Below are positions 36,497-45,929 of a stretch of DNA of 64,000 nt, piece by piece. Origin of the DNA: Phycisphaerae bacterium (GTDB lineage: Bacteria > Planctomycetota > Phycisphaerae > Phycisphaerales > SM1A02); the NCBI GenBank assembly GCA_002862305.1, contig PKCS01000039.1, positions 80,794 to 144,793 of the forward strand, read 5' to 3'. How positions within the stretch are numbered: the first letter of the stretch is position 1; every line of letters begins with the position of its first letter. The notes under the pieces are model-generated. The model was given only the letters and a program-made list of their open reading frames with translations, did not search any database and had not been told where the DNA came from. The position numbers were made by a program, and so were the translations under genes.

Positions 36497-37297
36497 ATGC
36501 CCCTTCTAGCCACCCTGCTGGTCCTGCCGCTCTGCCTCCCCTCCAACGACCCCGTCGCGACGACCGCCCTCGGCGAGGATCCGCTGGAGACGATGGATGC
36601 GCACGATGCCCGGGAGATCCGGAAGCATCTTCCGGATGTCGTTCTCGGTCCGGTCAAGGGGATGGAATCGATCGAGGTCGCCGAGGACTGGTGCCCCCTC
36701 AAGTCCACCCGATTCACCTACGAACGCCCCGGTACCTCCAAGGAGGTCGAACTCACGATCCGGACCGTCGATCGTGCGCCAGGGAGCACCCTCGATGAAC
36801 CGGCCAGGGGGTGGGCGCTCGAACTCCCCGATGGCACGACCCGCTACTTCCGGTCCGATCCCGGGTTCGGGGTCGTGGCCCCGACCGATCTCTCCAAGAG
36901 CAACGGCCTGATCATCCGACTCGACCCGCCCGAGCCGATCGTCCACCAGAACGCCCGCGTCAACGAACCCATCAAGCGCAAGATCAAGGTGGAGATATTC
37001 GACCTCCATTCGCCCACCAAGGTCGCCCACTCCGGAACCGTCGACTGCACCTGGACCGACCTGGGAGGGTGGCGGGTACGGGTGCCGATGGGGGACTACG
37101 ACACCCACCTGGTGCGGATCGAGTACGACGGGAGCGTGGGGCCCGCCTCCGTGCAGGGCAACAAGTACATGTTCCTGGCCAAGGGCGTCGGGCCCGTGGC
37201 CTTCACCGATTCGCGGGTGATCTCCGCGTTCCTCTTCTTCAGCCAGAGCCAGCACAAGGCCGGCATGCTCAAGGCGGTTGAACATCCCTCGGGTTGA
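36497..37297 (+). CDS. Exported protein of unknown function
   Basis: A 266-aa protein with a short signal peptide (PLLATLLVLPLCLPSN). The body is beta-rich and without Cys clusters: ELTIRTVDRAPGSTLDEPAR, ALELPDGTTRYFRSDPGFGV, IKRKIKVEIFDLHSPTKVAH and VRVPMGDYDTHLVRIEYDGS. The late segment VGPVAFTDSRVISAFLFFSQ is conserved-looking, but the family is not recognised. GGAG precedes ATG 36497. It is divergent from the beta-helix gene and 178 bp before mdh. Confidence 0.72.
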   Translation: MPLLATLLVLPLCLPSNDPVATTALGEDPLETMDAHDAREIRKHLPDVVLGPVKGMESIEVAEDWCPLKSTRFTYERPGTSKEVELTIRTVDRAPGSTLDEPARGWALELPDGTTRYFRSDPGFGVVAPTDLSKSNGLIIRLDPPEPIVHQNARVNEPIKRKIKVEIFDLHSPTKVAHSGTVDCTWTDLGGWRVRVPMGDYDTHLVRIEYDGSVGPASVQGNKYMFLAKGVGPVAFTDSRVISAFLFFSQSQHKAGMLKAVEHPSG

Positions 37298-37474
37298 ATC
37301 CCGGTCAGTCGTCCTCCCCGCCCCTCAAAATGCGTTGATTTGACTGATTCCCGCCCACACCGTCCCGGGACGGACTGTGACGCGGTCCCAAGTCAACTAT
37401 CATGTCCGCCCCCGAGTCCCCCACTGGACCCCGGGGAGCAACCCGAACCAACCTCGACACGGAGAGACCACCAC

Positions 37475-38425
37475 ATGCGTCGTGCCAAGATCAGCGTCAT
37501 CGGAGCCGGAAACGTCGGAGCAACCTGCGCTCACTGGGCCGCGGCCAAGGAACTCGGGGACGTGGTGCTCGTCGACATCCCCGACAAGGAGGGGGTGGCC
37601 AAGGGCAAGGCCCTCGACCTGGTCTGCTGCGGTCCCATGGAAGGCTTCGACGTGGACATCACCGGTACCTCGGACTACGCCGACGCGGCCGGTTCCGACG
37701 TGGTGATCGTGACCGCCGGCCTGCCTCGCAAGCCGGGGATGAGTCGCGACGACCTGATCGAGACCAACGTCAAGATCGTGCGCAGCGTCTCCGAGAAGAT
37801 CGCCGAGCACTGCCCGGAATCGATCGTGATCCTGGTCTCCAATCCCCTCGACGCGATGGTGTACACCGCCTGGAAGGCGACCGGATTCCCGACCAACCGG
37901 ATCGTGGGCCAGGCGGGATGCCTGGACGTCGCGCGCTACCGGGCGTTCATCGCGATGAAGCTCGGATGCTCGATCGAGGACATCTCCGCCCTGCTGCTCG
38001 GCGGGCACGGCGACGACATGGTGCCCCTGCCTCGATTCACCTCCGTCCACGGGATCCCGGTGAGCCAGCTGCTCCCGGACAGCGACATCGTCGAGTGCGT
38101 CGAACGCGCCAAGGTCGGTGGTGGCGAGGTCGTGAAGCTGATGGGAACCAGCGCCTTCTACGCCCCGGCCAGCGGCTCGGTGCAGATGGCCGAGGCGATC
38201 ATCAAGGACAAGAAGCGGATCCTGCCCTGCGCCGCCTTCTGCGAGAAGGAGTACGGCATCGACGGGTACTTCGTGGGGGTCCCCTGCATCCTCGGCGCCA
38301 ACGGGGTCGAGCAGGTGGTGGAGATCGACCTCGACGCCGGGGAGAAGGCGTTGATGGACGAATCGGTCTCGCACGTGAAGGACCTGGTCAGGATCGTCAC
38401 CGAGATGTTCCCCGACCTCGCCTGA
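37475..38425 (+). CDS. mdh: Malate dehydrogenase
   Basis: A 316-aa NAD-dependent dehydrogenase of the LDH/MDH superfamily, interconverting malate and oxaloacetate in the TCA cycle. NAD motif SVIGAGNVGATCA is at the N-terminus; the substrate loop GLPRKPGMSRDD carries Arg where lactate dehydrogenases have Gln, supporting malate specificity; the catalytic His is in LLLGGHGDDMVPL; NPLDAM and the C-terminal GANGVEQVVEIDLD are typical of the MDH type 3 group. The ATG at 37475 has GGAGAG 8 bp upstream, which decides it over longer frames. TATCAT at 37398-37403 may be the -10 box. Confidence 0.95.
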   Translation: MRRAKISVIGAGNVGATCAHWAAAKELGDVVLVDIPDKEGVAKGKALDLVCCGPMEGFDVDITGTSDYADAAGSDVVIVTAGLPRKPGMSRDDLIETNVKIVRSVSEKIAEHCPESIVILVSNPLDAMVYTAWKATGFPTNRIVGQAGCLDVARYRAFIAMKLGCSIEDISALLLGGHGDDMVPLPRFTSVHGIPVSQLLPDSDIVECVERAKVGGGEVVKLMGTSAFYAPASGSVQMAEAIIKDKKRILPCAAFCEKEYGIDGYFVGVPCILGANGVEQVVEIDLDAGEKALMDESVSHVKDLVRIVTEMFPDLA

Positions 38426-38426
38426 G

Positions 38427-38720
38427 TCAGTCGTCCCCGATCCGCCCCCCGGCGTCCGGCGCCCCGTCAATCAGGTCGAGGAGCTGCCGGAGCTGCGACC
38501 TGGACTTCGGGTCCGACCACAGGATGTCGTACTCGAGACGGAAGTTGCAGCGGTGGAACCTGACGTTCTTGGTGAACACCGGCCCGTTGGTCAGGACCAG
38601 GGTGCAGCTGTCGAAGGCGCAATCGATGAAGGCGTGCCCCGCCAGGTGCATCGTCTGGCCGATGAAGTTCCGGTTCCGGTGGGTGCTGAAGTGCGATTCC
38701 GGTCGTTGGGGTTCCTGCAT
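38427..38720 (-). CDS. Small hypothetical protein
   Basis: A 97-aa protein that begins MQEPQRPESHFSTHRNRNF. The middle, HLAGHAFIDCAFDSCTLVLT followed by FTKNVRFHRCNFRLEYDI, has a short pentapeptide-repeat-like alternation (AFxxCxF). It ends 1 bp after the mdh stop in convergent orientation. The pattern suggests a real small beta-helical protein; no function can be assigned. Confidence 0.55.
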   Translation of the reverse strand: MQEPQRPESHFSTHRNRNFIGQTMHLAGHAFIDCAFDSCTLVLTNGPVFTKNVRFHRCNFRLEYDILWSDPKSRSQLRQLLDLIDGAPDAGGRIGDD

Positions 38721-38820
38721 CCCCCGAGCCTACCCGCTCCCGGCGTGGATGAGGGGGATCAATGAGGGGGATCCACCCGGAATCCTGCCCGATTGGCCCG
38801 GGTCGTGTCGATAGACCAAG

Positions 38821-39345
38821 GTGCGTTTCCTCCGATCCATGCTCCCGACCGTGAGCGACTCGGGCTGGCCCTGGCTGCTGGCGGGGATCCTGCTGCTGGT
38901 CTGCGCGGGCGTCGTCCCCTCCGAGGAGCGACTGGCGAGGGAGCGGACCGCGGTCCTGGACCTGCACCGGGAGGTCTCGAACCTCCGGGAGGTCTCCGAG
39001 ACCTACGGCCGGTTCCTGGCCGAGGTCGGCCGGGGCGAGCCCACGGTGGTCCGGCGCCTCGCCGCCGCCCAGCTCGGGGTTCTTCCACGGGGACACGAAC
39101 CGCTGGTGATGCTCTCGGGCGTCGCCGATCCGCCGACCCGGTGGATCGAACGCGCCGCCCTGGACGGGAGCACCGAAGGTCCGGCGGTACCGGTCCCCGT
39201 CGACGACTCCTCGATGCTCGCCTCCCTGCTGCAGGGTCCCGGCCAGCTCTGGGTCTTCGGAACCTCCCTGCTGCTGGTCTTCGTCGGGCTGCTGCTCGGT
39301 CCGACCGATCGCGGTGCGGAGCCGGGCTCTTCCGCGACCCACTGA
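38821..39345 (+). CDS. Two-helix membrane protein of unknown function
   Basis: A 174-aa protein with a membrane helix at each end (WPWLLAGILLLVCAGVVP, about 17-34; LWVFGTSLLLVFVGLLLG, about 143-160). In between lie a coiled-coil-like stretch (RTAVLDLHREVSNLREVSET) and a small soluble region. The GTG at 38821 is used; ATG 38839 is an alternative seven codons in. It precedes dprA by 34 bp on the same strand. Confidence 0.65.
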   Translation: MRFLRSMLPTVSDSGWPWLLAGILLLVCAGVVPSEERLARERTAVLDLHREVSNLREVSETYGRFLAEVGRGEPTVVRRLAAAQLGVLPRGHEPLVMLSGVADPPTRWIERAALDGSTEGPAVPVPVDDSSMLASLLQGPGQLWVFGTSLLLVFVGLLLGPTDRGAEPGSSATH

Positions 39346-39379
39346 GCGCCCCCCCTGATCCCGGCTAGGCTCGTGCCTC

Positions 39380-40357
39380 GTGTCGAAGCTGACCCCTGAT
39401 CCCGCTCGGATGAACGCCACGGCGGAGTCCGTGGTCGGGGATGACCGCCTCGCCATCGACCTCGTGCGCGGGGTGCACCCCCGGACCCTGCGGGCACTGC
39501 TCGATCGGTTCGGGACCGCCCGTGCCCTGCTTGATGCCGACGTCGACCTCATCATGGCCGGTTCAGGACGCTCCCGCACCTTCGCCTCGGGTCTTCGCCG
39601 GGCCCTGGGTGCGGCGGCCGACCGGGTCGAACTCGAGCGAAACCTCCTCGCGCGCCGCGGTGCGCGACTGGTCGGGCTCGGGGCCCCCGACTACCCGGCC
39701 CTGCTGGCCATGACCCCCGGGCCACCGCCGGTGCTCCGGGTTCGCGGCGGGCCGGGATCAGGGATCCCGACCTGCCCCGAGTGGTCGGTGGCGGTGGTGG
39801 GGTCCCGTCGCCCCACCGGGTATGGGCGACGGCAGGCTCGCCGCTTCGCGGCCGGACTGCTCGACCACGGGGTCCACCTGGTCTCGGGCGGTGCCCGCGG
39901 CATCGACGGGGAAGTGCACCGCTTCGCCGTCGATCGAGGGCGGGGGACCACCGCAGTGCTCGGGAGCGGGCTCGACCGTCCCTACCCACCCGAGCACTCG
40001 AGCCTCTTCGATGCCATCGTCGACTCGGGGGGCGTCGTGGTCAGCCAGTTCCCGATGGACACCCCGCCCCGACCCGCGAACTTCCCACGTCGGAACCTCA
40101 CGGTGGCGGGTCTCGCCCTGGGCGTGCTGGTGGTGGAGGCCGCGGTTCGATCCGGGGCCCTGATCACCGCGCGTCTCGCGGTCGAGGAGCTGGGCCGGGA
40201 GTGCGGGGCGGTCCCCGGTCGGCTGGAGGATCGTCGGTCCGAGGGGTGCCATCGCATCATCGCCGAGGGGTGGGGGGGACTGGTCCGGACCCCGGCCGAG
40301 CTGGTGGAGATGATTTCCGGGAACTTTCTGGGGCACCGTGCCTTGCAGGTCCGATAG
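39380..40357 (+). CDS. dprA: DNA-processing protein A (DprA/Smf)
   Basis: A 325-aa protein that loads RecA on incoming single-stranded DNA during natural transformation. The Rossmann-like core is complete: YPALLAMTPGPPPVLRVRG, SVAVVGSRRPTGYGRRQARR, LVSGGARGIDGEVHRFAVD, GLDRPYPPEHSSLFDAIVD, GVVVSQFPMDTPPRPANFPR, RNLTVAGLALGVLVVEAAVRSGALITA. GSRRPT and SGGARGID are the family signature. GTG 39380 is used, with ATG 39410 as alternative. The N-terminal HhH-like region is short. No C-terminal winged helix is present. Confidence 0.93.
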   Translation: MSKLTPDPARMNATAESVVGDDRLAIDLVRGVHPRTLRALLDRFGTARALLDADVDLIMAGSGRSRTFASGLRRALGAAADRVELERNLLARRGARLVGLGAPDYPALLAMTPGPPPVLRVRGGPGSGIPTCPEWSVAVVGSRRPTGYGRRQARRFAAGLLDHGVHLVSGGARGIDGEVHRFAVDRGRGTTAVLGSGLDRPYPPEHSSLFDAIVDSGGVVVSQFPMDTPPRPANFPRRNLTVAGLALGVLVVEAAVRSGALITARLAVEELGRECGAVPGRLEDRRSEGCHRIIAEGWGGLVRTPAELVEMISGNFLGHRALQVR

Positions 40358-40498
40358 CTAGGGCGTTCCCGTTCCGAAATTCCGCTCGCTTGTCCGAAGG
40401 AGCCCTGCATTCCCGCCCCCCGGTTGCCGATGAAGTGAACCGAATTCATGAAGTGTCAGTAACGAATCCAGGGTCTGCATGATTCTCAAGGGTCAGCC

Positions 40499-41251
40499 AT
40501 GTCTCGAATCGCCATCATCTCCGACGTCCACGGCAACGCGCTCGCCCTTCGAGCCGTCCTCGAGGACATCTCATGGTGCAGCGTGGACCGGGTCGTCTGC
40601 CTCGGCGACGTGGTCGGCTACGGCCCCGATCCGAGTGAATGCCTGTCCCTGGTCGAGGAGCACTGCGAGGTCTGCATCCGGGGCAACCACGAGGACGCGA
40701 TCCTCGTGCCCGAGCAGGCGAGCGGATTCAACAACAAGGCGCGGGCCGCCCTCTCCTGGACCGCCTCCAGGCTCGAGCTCCCGGAACTGAACCAGATCCG
40801 ATCGATGCCGACGTGGTACCACCTCGACTCCGACATCGTCTGCGTCCATGATTCACCCGTCCCCCAGGACGGCCACGGCTACATCCGTTCCCGTACGGAC
40901 GCGACTCCGGTCCTGCATGCCATGGACCACCGCATCTGCCTGTTCGGTCACACCCACCTCCCGGCGATCTTCACCGTGGACCCCGCACGGCGGAACGTCC
41001 GGGCGACCAGGCTGCTGCCTCGGACGGGCGAGCTGGTCCGGTTGGACCGTGGCGGACGATACCTGCTCAATCCCGGCAGCGTCGGGCAGCCGAGGGACGG
41101 TGACTGGAGGGCGAGCTGGGGGCTGCTGGACCTCGAGGCGATGAACTTCAGCACCCATCGCAGCGCCTACGAGGTCTCCAGCGTCCGACACGCGATCGCC
41201 TGCGCGGGCCTTCCCTCCTCGCTCGGCGAGCGGCTGCTTATCGGGGCCTGA
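40499..41251 (+). CDS. Calcineurin-like metallophosphoesterase
   Basis: A 250-aa binuclear metal phosphoesterase. Metal-binding motifs appear in order: ISDVHGN (residues 6-12), LGDVVGYGPDP, RGNHED and a late GHTHLP, with the C-terminal NPGSVGQPRDGDWRASW typical of the YfcE/MJ0936-like group. The substrate is unknown; members act on cyclic nucleotides, phosphodiesters or phosphoproteins. AAGGG precedes ATG 40499. It stands between dprA and a small membrane-protein gene. Confidence 0.9.
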   Translation: MSRIAIISDVHGNALALRAVLEDISWCSVDRVVCLGDVVGYGPDPSECLSLVEEHCEVCIRGNHEDAILVPEQASGFNNKARAALSWTASRLELPELNQIRSMPTWYHLDSDIVCVHDSPVPQDGHGYIRSRTDATPVLHAMDHRICLFGHTHLPAIFTVDPARRNVRATRLLPRTGELVRLDRGGRYLLNPGSVGQPRDGDWRASWGLLDLEAMNFSTHRSAYEVSSVRHAIACAGLPSSLGERLLIGA

Positions 41252-41449
41252 ACGACTCGCGTCCCCCGCATGGACCGGCTGGGACGTCTGCGCCGCCCCG
41301 TACTCCGGCAATCCGACCCGCTTGCCCGCTTGCGGCCTGCACCCGCTGATCCGATTCATACGCTGTTCCCGGCGAGCGTTCCGGGGTCGATCGTCTCGAA
41401 CGGTTCGCTTCCGTGCACTCGCGGAAGCCGGTCCCCGGGGGAGCTTCCC

Positions 41450-42142
41450 GTGCATGGTCTTCATTCACACCTGGGTTCGCTGGTCGTCTCCCTGTGCCGG
41501 GCCGGGGCGCTCCTCGCCCTGCTGCAGCTGGTGGCCTGGGTCGCGAACTTCGCGGAGCGCGCCGGCAGCGACGAAGCTGCCGCCCCCGACCGAACGGTCG
41601 CGGGCATCGCCTACCTGCATGCGGTGGGGGAGCCGGGGCTCGACGCGATCCTGGGGCTGGACGTTCCCGCGACCGGTGTTCGGGAGGCATCGTCCACGGT
41701 CCTCATCCGATTCGCCAGGGAGTTCGGTCGCGTCATGTTCTGGGGGGTGGTGCTGCTGCTGCTGCCGCTCGGGTTGGTGCTGGGGGTCGGCGCCCCCTTC
41801 CTGCTCCCCCGCGGGGAGGCGCAGCGGATGCTCTTCGGCACGGTCGCCCTGCTGGGGGTGCTTCCCCTCGTCCGGTCTGAAACCATGCCCACCCCCTGGC
41901 GGGCGGGTGCGCTGCCCGCGATGCCCGAGTCCCTGCTCGCGGGGGCCGCGGTCCCGTTGGTCGCCCTGATCCTCCTCGCCTCCGCCTCGGTGCTCTTCGA
42001 CCTGCGGCGTCACCGGGATCCCGATCCCCCGAGGGACCACGGTCCCGCGGGCGGGCTCTCCTCCAGCGACGTCCGCGCGATCATCCGGCGCGGGGAGCCG
42101 TCCCGGGTCAGGTCCAGCCGATCGCGTAGAACAGTGCGGTGA
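41450..42142 (+). CDS. Four-helix membrane protein of unknown function
   Basis: A 230-aa membrane protein with four helices (VVSLCRAGALLALLQLVAW; GVVLLLLPLGLVLGVGAPFL; LFGTVALLGVLPLV; GAAVPLVALILLASASVLF) and a basic C-terminal tail. I choose the GTG at 41450, which has GGGGGAG 6 bp upstream; the frame extends to 41270 but that part is Arg/Pro-rich and implausible. Its last 35 bp overlap the convergent MlaE-type gene. Confidence 0.65.
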   Translation: MHGLHSHLGSLVVSLCRAGALLALLQLVAWVANFAERAGSDEAAAPDRTVAGIAYLHAVGEPGLDAILGLDVPATGVREASSTVLIRFAREFGRVMFWGVVLLLLPLGLVLGVGAPFLLPRGEAQRMLFGTVALLGVLPLVRSETMPTPWRAGALPAMPESLLAGAAVPLVALILLASASVLFDLRRHRDPDPPRDHGPAGGLSSSDVRAIIRRGEPSRVRSSRSRRTVR

Positions 42143-42929
42143 ATCCGAGGTCGCAGAAGATCACGACCACGATGGTCTGCACCACCGTCTGGGTGGTGGC
42201 CTGCCCCACCCCCGCGGCTCCGCCACTGACCTTCAGGCCGTTGCGGCAGGCGATCAGGCCCAGGATGAGCCCGAAGACCGCGGCCTTGATCAACCCGGTC
42301 ATGAAGTCGCCGACCACCAGCTGGGACAGGGTGTTGTCCTTGTAGACCTCGAACGGGATGTCGAGGAACACCACTCCCACGAATCCCCCCGCGAACACGG
42401 CGCAGAGGTCACCGAGCACGGTCAGGAGCACCAGGCTGACGGCGGTGGCGATCAGCCTGGGGATCACCAGGAAGCGGATCGGATTCAGCGCCATCGACTC
42501 CAGGGCCTCGATCTCCTCGTTGACGACCATGGTGCCGATCTCCGCCGCGATCGAGGCTCCCGCGAAGCCGGTCAGGACCACCGCCGCGATCAGGGGGCCC
42601 AGTTCGCGGAGCACCGCGACGCCCACCAGGTTCGCGACCTTGTCCACCTGGCCGAACTGCTGCAGGCTCGGTGCGGTCTGGAGTGCGAGGATGAATCCGA
42701 TGCAGCCGCTGACCAGGGAGACGATCGCGATCGACTTGACCCCCACCCGGACCATCTGGGAGACGATCGCGCTCCGGCCGATGCGGATCTTCCTCAGGAC
42801 GATCGCGCGATAGAGCCACTTCAGTGCGTCCAGCAGCAGCCACACCAGGCTGCCCAGGTACTCGTTGATCTCGTTCCAGGCCCTGCCGGTGCCGATCACG
42901 ATCTTCTGGATGGGACGAAGCGCTTCCAC
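42108..42929 (-). CDS. mlaE: MlaE-family ABC transporter permease
   Basis: A 273-aa permease of the phospholipid-trafficking (Mla/Mce) ABC family. It has an amphipathic N-terminus, then hydrophobic helices (SIAIVSLVSGCIGFILALQT; LGPLIAAVVLTGFAGASIAA; LIATAVSLVLLTVLGDLCAV; TVVQTIVVVIFCDLGFTALF) and the family hallmark IAAEIGTMVVNEEIEALESM. In other bacteria it moves phospholipids between the inner and outer membranes with MlaF (ATPase), MlaD and MlaB. Only a STAS protein adjoins it here; mlaF and mlaD are not in the window. Confidence 0.92.
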   Translation of the reverse strand: MEALRPIQKIVIGTGRAWNEINEYLGSLVWLLLDALKWLYRAIVLRKIRIGRSAIVSQMVRVGVKSIAIVSLVSGCIGFILALQTAPSLQQFGQVDKVANLVGVAVLRELGPLIAAVVLTGFAGASIAAEIGTMVVNEEIEALESMALNPIRFLVIPRLIATAVSLVLLTVLGDLCAVFAGGFVGVVFLDIPFEVYKDNTLSQLVVGDFMTGLIKAAVFGLILGLIACRNGLKVSGGAAGVGQATTQTVVQTIVVVIFCDLGFTALFYAIGWT

Positions 42930-42933
42930 GGAT

Positions 42934-43281
42934 TCAGAGTTCCTTGGCGGCCGTCAGGTCCTCGGCGATCTTGAAGACGGTATCCAGCCTCGCGATCTCG
43001 AAGATGGACTTGACCCGGTCCTGCATCCCGGCGAGGACCAGGGTCGCGCCGGCCTGGTTCGCCAGCTGCATCCCCTCGACCAGGGTGGCCACCCCGGAGG
43101 AGTCCATGTAGGGGACCTCGCTCAGGTCGATGACCAGCCTGGCGGGTGGATCGGAGAACACCTCCGCGATCCTGGCCCGCAGCTCGGGAGCGCCGCTGAG
43201 GTCGACGTCCCCCGACGGCTTGAGGACCGTCGTGCCATCCGAGTTCTCGATCGTGATCGGGAGGTTCTCTTCCGCTGTCAT
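42934..43281 (-). CDS. STAS-domain protein (anti-sigma antagonist or MlaB-like)
   Basis: A 115-aa single STAS domain. The phosphorylatable Ser is in VPYMDSSGVATLVEGM, preceded by ARLVIDLSEV. This is the fold of RsbV/SpoIIAA anti-anti-sigma factors and of MlaB. It lies 4 bp upstream of mlaE (favouring MlaB) and 15 bp downstream of an RsbW-like kinase (favouring RsbV). Both readings remain open. Confidence 0.88.
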   Translation of the reverse strand: MTAEENLPITIENSDGTTVLKPSGDVDLSGAPELRARIAEVFSDPPARLVIDLSEVPYMDSSGVATLVEGMQLANQAGATLVLAGMQDRVKSIFEIARLDTVFKIAEDLTAAKEL

Positions 43282-43296
43282 CGCTTGACCACCTGT

Positions 43297-43773
43297 CTAG
43301 GTTTCCTGCGTCGAGGAAGGGAGGCTGGAGCCGTCCGGCCTCCCAGGATTCACGTACTTCTCCATTATGACCCGCATGCCCTGCGACTGCTGGCGCTTCT
43401 CGAACCGGCAGTCGTCCATGATCTCCCGCATGATATGGACTCCCAGGCCTCCCGGTCGGACGTCCTCGAGGTCGCGGCCCTGGATCAGCTCGGGGTCGAC
43501 CTGCTCCGCCTCGTCCTCGATCATGATCCGGATGCCCTTGGCCTCGCCCTGCAGGACCCAGATCGACATGTGGATCGGTTCCTCCTCGCGGTGCTCGTAC
43601 CCGTGGCGGATGATGTTGGCCAGCGCCTCGTCGATCGCCAGCGCGATGTGGCCGCAGGCATTCTCGTCGAACCCGACCCGCTGGGTGAGGCTGAGGACCA
43701 TGCCGCGGACGCTGGAGAGCAGCCGTGGCTTGCTGCGAAGCTGGATGGTCAGGTCTGGAGGGGTCTCGCTCAT
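43297..43773 (-). CDS. RsbW-like anti-sigma regulatory kinase
   Basis: A 158-aa GHKL-fold ATPase (HATPase_c_2). The N box is IALAIDEALANIIRHGYEH, the G1 region is MIEDEAEQVDPELI, and the G2 region is RPGGLGVHIMREIMDDCRF. Such proteins bind a sigma factor and phosphorylate the matching STAS antagonist, which is encoded next. The start is ATG 43773, overlapping the lipoprotein stop as ATGA; the longer frame is Arg/Pro-rich. No sigma factor or PP2C phosphatase adjoins it. Confidence 0.88.
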   Translation of the reverse strand: MSETPPDLTIQLRSKPRLLSSVRGMVLSLTQRVGFDENACGHIALAIDEALANIIRHGYEHREEEPIHMSIWVLQGEAKGIRIMIEDEAEQVDPELIQGRDLEDVRPGGLGVHIMREIMDDCRFEKRQQSQGMRVIMEKYVNPGRPDGSSLPSSTQET

Positions 43774-44213
43774 CCCTTCGCGTCCTCCCCGGGGGAGGGC
43801 GATCCGGTCTGGGCAGGGGGGACGACCCGTATTCGGTCGGATCCGTTGCTGGTCAGGGCGTACTCGCGCCACTCGAGCACCGACCTGAATCGAACCTCGG
43901 GGGGATCGAAGAACCGGTAGCCGAAGTCCTTTCCGGTCAGCTGGATCAGCCCGTTGATGGCCATGAACCGCACCATCGAGTCATCCGCGAGCAGGAGCGA
44001 GACCATCTGCTTGAGGTCCGACCGCTGGAGGACCCCGTCCGACTCCGCGGCCTCGACGGTGACCTTGATCGCATGGGTGCGTGCTGCCGGAGCCGGCGAG
44101 TCGAAGCCGCCCCGGGTGATCGAGGGCGCGGTGCAGGATGACGCGGCGACCAGCCCGCCGAGGCAGGCCGTCGACAGCAGGAGGCGTCGGATGATCGGTG
44201 CGGTCGGCCTCAT
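43770..44213 (-). CDS. Lipoprotein of unknown function
   Basis: A 147-aa protein with a lipobox-like signal ([15 protein letters not shown], Cys about residue 27). The mature part is a helical pattern reminiscent of one HEAT-type repeat ([20 protein letters not shown]) and ends in a Pro/Ser-rich tail. It is translationally coupled to the RsbW-like gene. Coupling a surface lipoprotein to a partner-switch pair suggests envelope sensing, but this is inference. Confidence 0.7.
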   Translation of the reverse strand: MRPTAPIIRRLLLSTACLGGLVAASSCTAPSITRGGFDSPAPAARTHAIKVTVEAAESDGVLQRSDLKQMVSLLLADDSMVRFMAINGLIQLTGKDFGYRFFDPPEVRFRSVLEWREYALTSNGSDRIRVVPPAQTGSPSPGEDAKG

Positions 44214-44288
44214 TCGACTCGTAGGATACCGCGAGCGACGGTGCTTCGCCCCATTTTGGCCAATTCAGACGCCCGTTCGACCGCCCTG

Positions 44289-45905
44289 ATGCGCCCCCAC
44301 GGGTATTCTGGTCGCCAGTTCGTCTTCCTCATTCCCCCAGACTGGAACCAGGCCATCACTCCCCCCGACGAAACGATCCTGATCCTCGATTTCGGCAGCC
44401 AGTACGCCCAGTTGATCGCACGCAGGGTTCGCGAGGCGGGAGCCTTCAGCCTGCTGGTGGCTCCCGACACGCCGCTCGAGACCCTCCGTTCGCTGTCGCC
44501 GAAGGGCATCATCCTCTCCGGCGGTCCGTCGAGCGTCGGGGCCCAGGGGGCGCCACGCTGCGAGCCCGGACTGTTCGAACTCGGGGTCCCGGTGCTGGGC
44601 ATCTGCTACGGGATGCAGCTCGGCTGTGAACTGCTCGGTGGCGTGGTCGAGCCCGCCCCCGCCCGCGAATACGGCCGCGCCCGCCTCGAGATCAGCGTCC
44701 GGGACGGACTGCTGGAGGGCATTCCCTCCCTCACCTCGGTCTGGATGAGCCACGGCGACCAGGTGACCGGGCTCGGCGGTGACTTCGTGCCCCTCGCCTC
44801 CACCGAAACCTGCCCCTTCGCCGCGGTCCGCCACGCCTCCCGGGAGTTCTACGGCGTTCAGTTCCATCCCGAGGTCACGCACACCCCGCACGGGGTCGAC
44901 ATCCTGCGGAACTTCCTGTTCGGCATCTGCGGCTGCTCCGGGTCGTGGAAGATGAGCGAGTTCATGCAGTCGGCCTGCGAGGACATCCGGCAGCAGGTGG
45001 GTGACCATCGGGTCATCTGCGGCCTCTCGGGCGGGGTCGACTCCTCGGTCGTCGCGGCGCTGCTCGCCCGCGCCATCGGGAACCAGCTCACCTGCATCTT
45101 CGTGGACAACGGCCTGCTCCGTAAGAACGAGCGCGAACTGGTGGAGCGGACCTTCCGGGACCACTTCGACGTCGACCTCCACGTGGTCGATGCCGCGGAC
45201 CAGTTCCTGAGCGACCTGGAGGGGGTCACCGACCCCCAGGAGAAGCGTCGACTGATCGGGCACCGGTTCATCGACGTCTTCAAGGAGACCGCGGACTCGG
45301 TGGGCGAGGAGGTCCGCTTCCTGGCCCAGGGGACCCTCTACCCCGACGTGATCGAGAGCGGGAAGTCGCTGGCGGGGACCGCCGCGAACATCAAGCTCCA
45401 CCACAACGTGGGGGGACTGCCCGAGGAGCTGGGCTTCGAGCTGGTGGAGCCGCTGCGGGACCTCTTCAAGGACGAGGTCCGGAGCCTCGGCGAGGTGCTG
45501 GGGCTCCCCCCGGCCATCGTCTGGCGCCATCCGTTCCCCGGCCCCGGCCTCGCGGTCCGGGTCCTCGGTGACATCACCCCGGACCGACTCGACCTGCTTC
45601 GCGACTGCGACGAGATCCTCCTCGAGGAGATCGTCGCCAACGAGCTCTATCGGTCCACCAACCAGGTGTTCGCGGTGCTGCTCCCGGTTCGTTCCGTGGG
45701 GGTCATGGGGGACGGTCGAACCTACGACTCGGTGGTCGCGGTCCGGGCGGTCGAGACCCAGGACTTCATGACCGCGGACTGGGCCCGGATCCCCTACGAC
45801 GTGCTGGCCTCGATCTCGAACCGCATCATCAACGAGGTCAGTGGCGTGAACCGGGTGGTCTACGACATCTCCTCGAAGCCGCCCGCGACCATCGAGTGGG
45901 AATAG
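44289..45905 (+). CDS. guaA: GMP synthase (glutamine-hydrolysing)
   Basis: A 538-aa two-domain enzyme converting XMP to GMP. The N-terminal class I glutamine amidotransferase has [20 protein letters not shown], the nucleophile Cys in [10 protein letters not shown], and the His/Glu pair in [10 protein letters not shown]. The ATP-pyrophosphatase domain has the P-loop [14 protein letters not shown], followed by the dimerisation domain ending in [15 protein letters not shown]. The start is uncertain: ATG 44289 gives about 25 extra residues before the canonical start region, ATG 44241 more. No Shine-Dalgarno decides it. Confidence 0.95.
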   Translation: MRPHGYSGRQFVFLIPPDWNQAITPPDETILILDFGSQYAQLIARRVREAGAFSLLVAPDTPLETLRSLSPKGIILSGGPSSVGAQGAPRCEPGLFELGVPVLGICYGMQLGCELLGGVVEPAPAREYGRARLEISVRDGLLEGIPSLTSVWMSHGDQVTGLGGDFVPLASTETCPFAAVRHASREFYGVQFHPEVTHTPHGVDILRNFLFGICGCSGSWKMSEFMQSACEDIRQQVGDHRVICGLSGGVDSSVVAALLARAIGNQLTCIFVDNGLLRKNERELVERTFRDHFDVDLHVVDAADQFLSDLEGVTDPQEKRRLIGHRFIDVFKETADSVGEEVRFLAQGTLYPDVIESGKSLAGTAANIKLHHNVGGLPEELGFELVEPLRDLFKDEVRSLGEVLGLPPAIVWRHPFPGPGLAVRVLGDITPDRLDLLRDCDEILLEEIVANELYRSTNQVFAVLLPVRSVGVMGDGRTYDSVVAVRAVETQDFMTADWARIPYDVLASISNRIINEVSGVNRVVYDISSKPPATIEWE

Positions 45906-45929
45906 GGCCGACGGCGGACGCCTCCCGCC

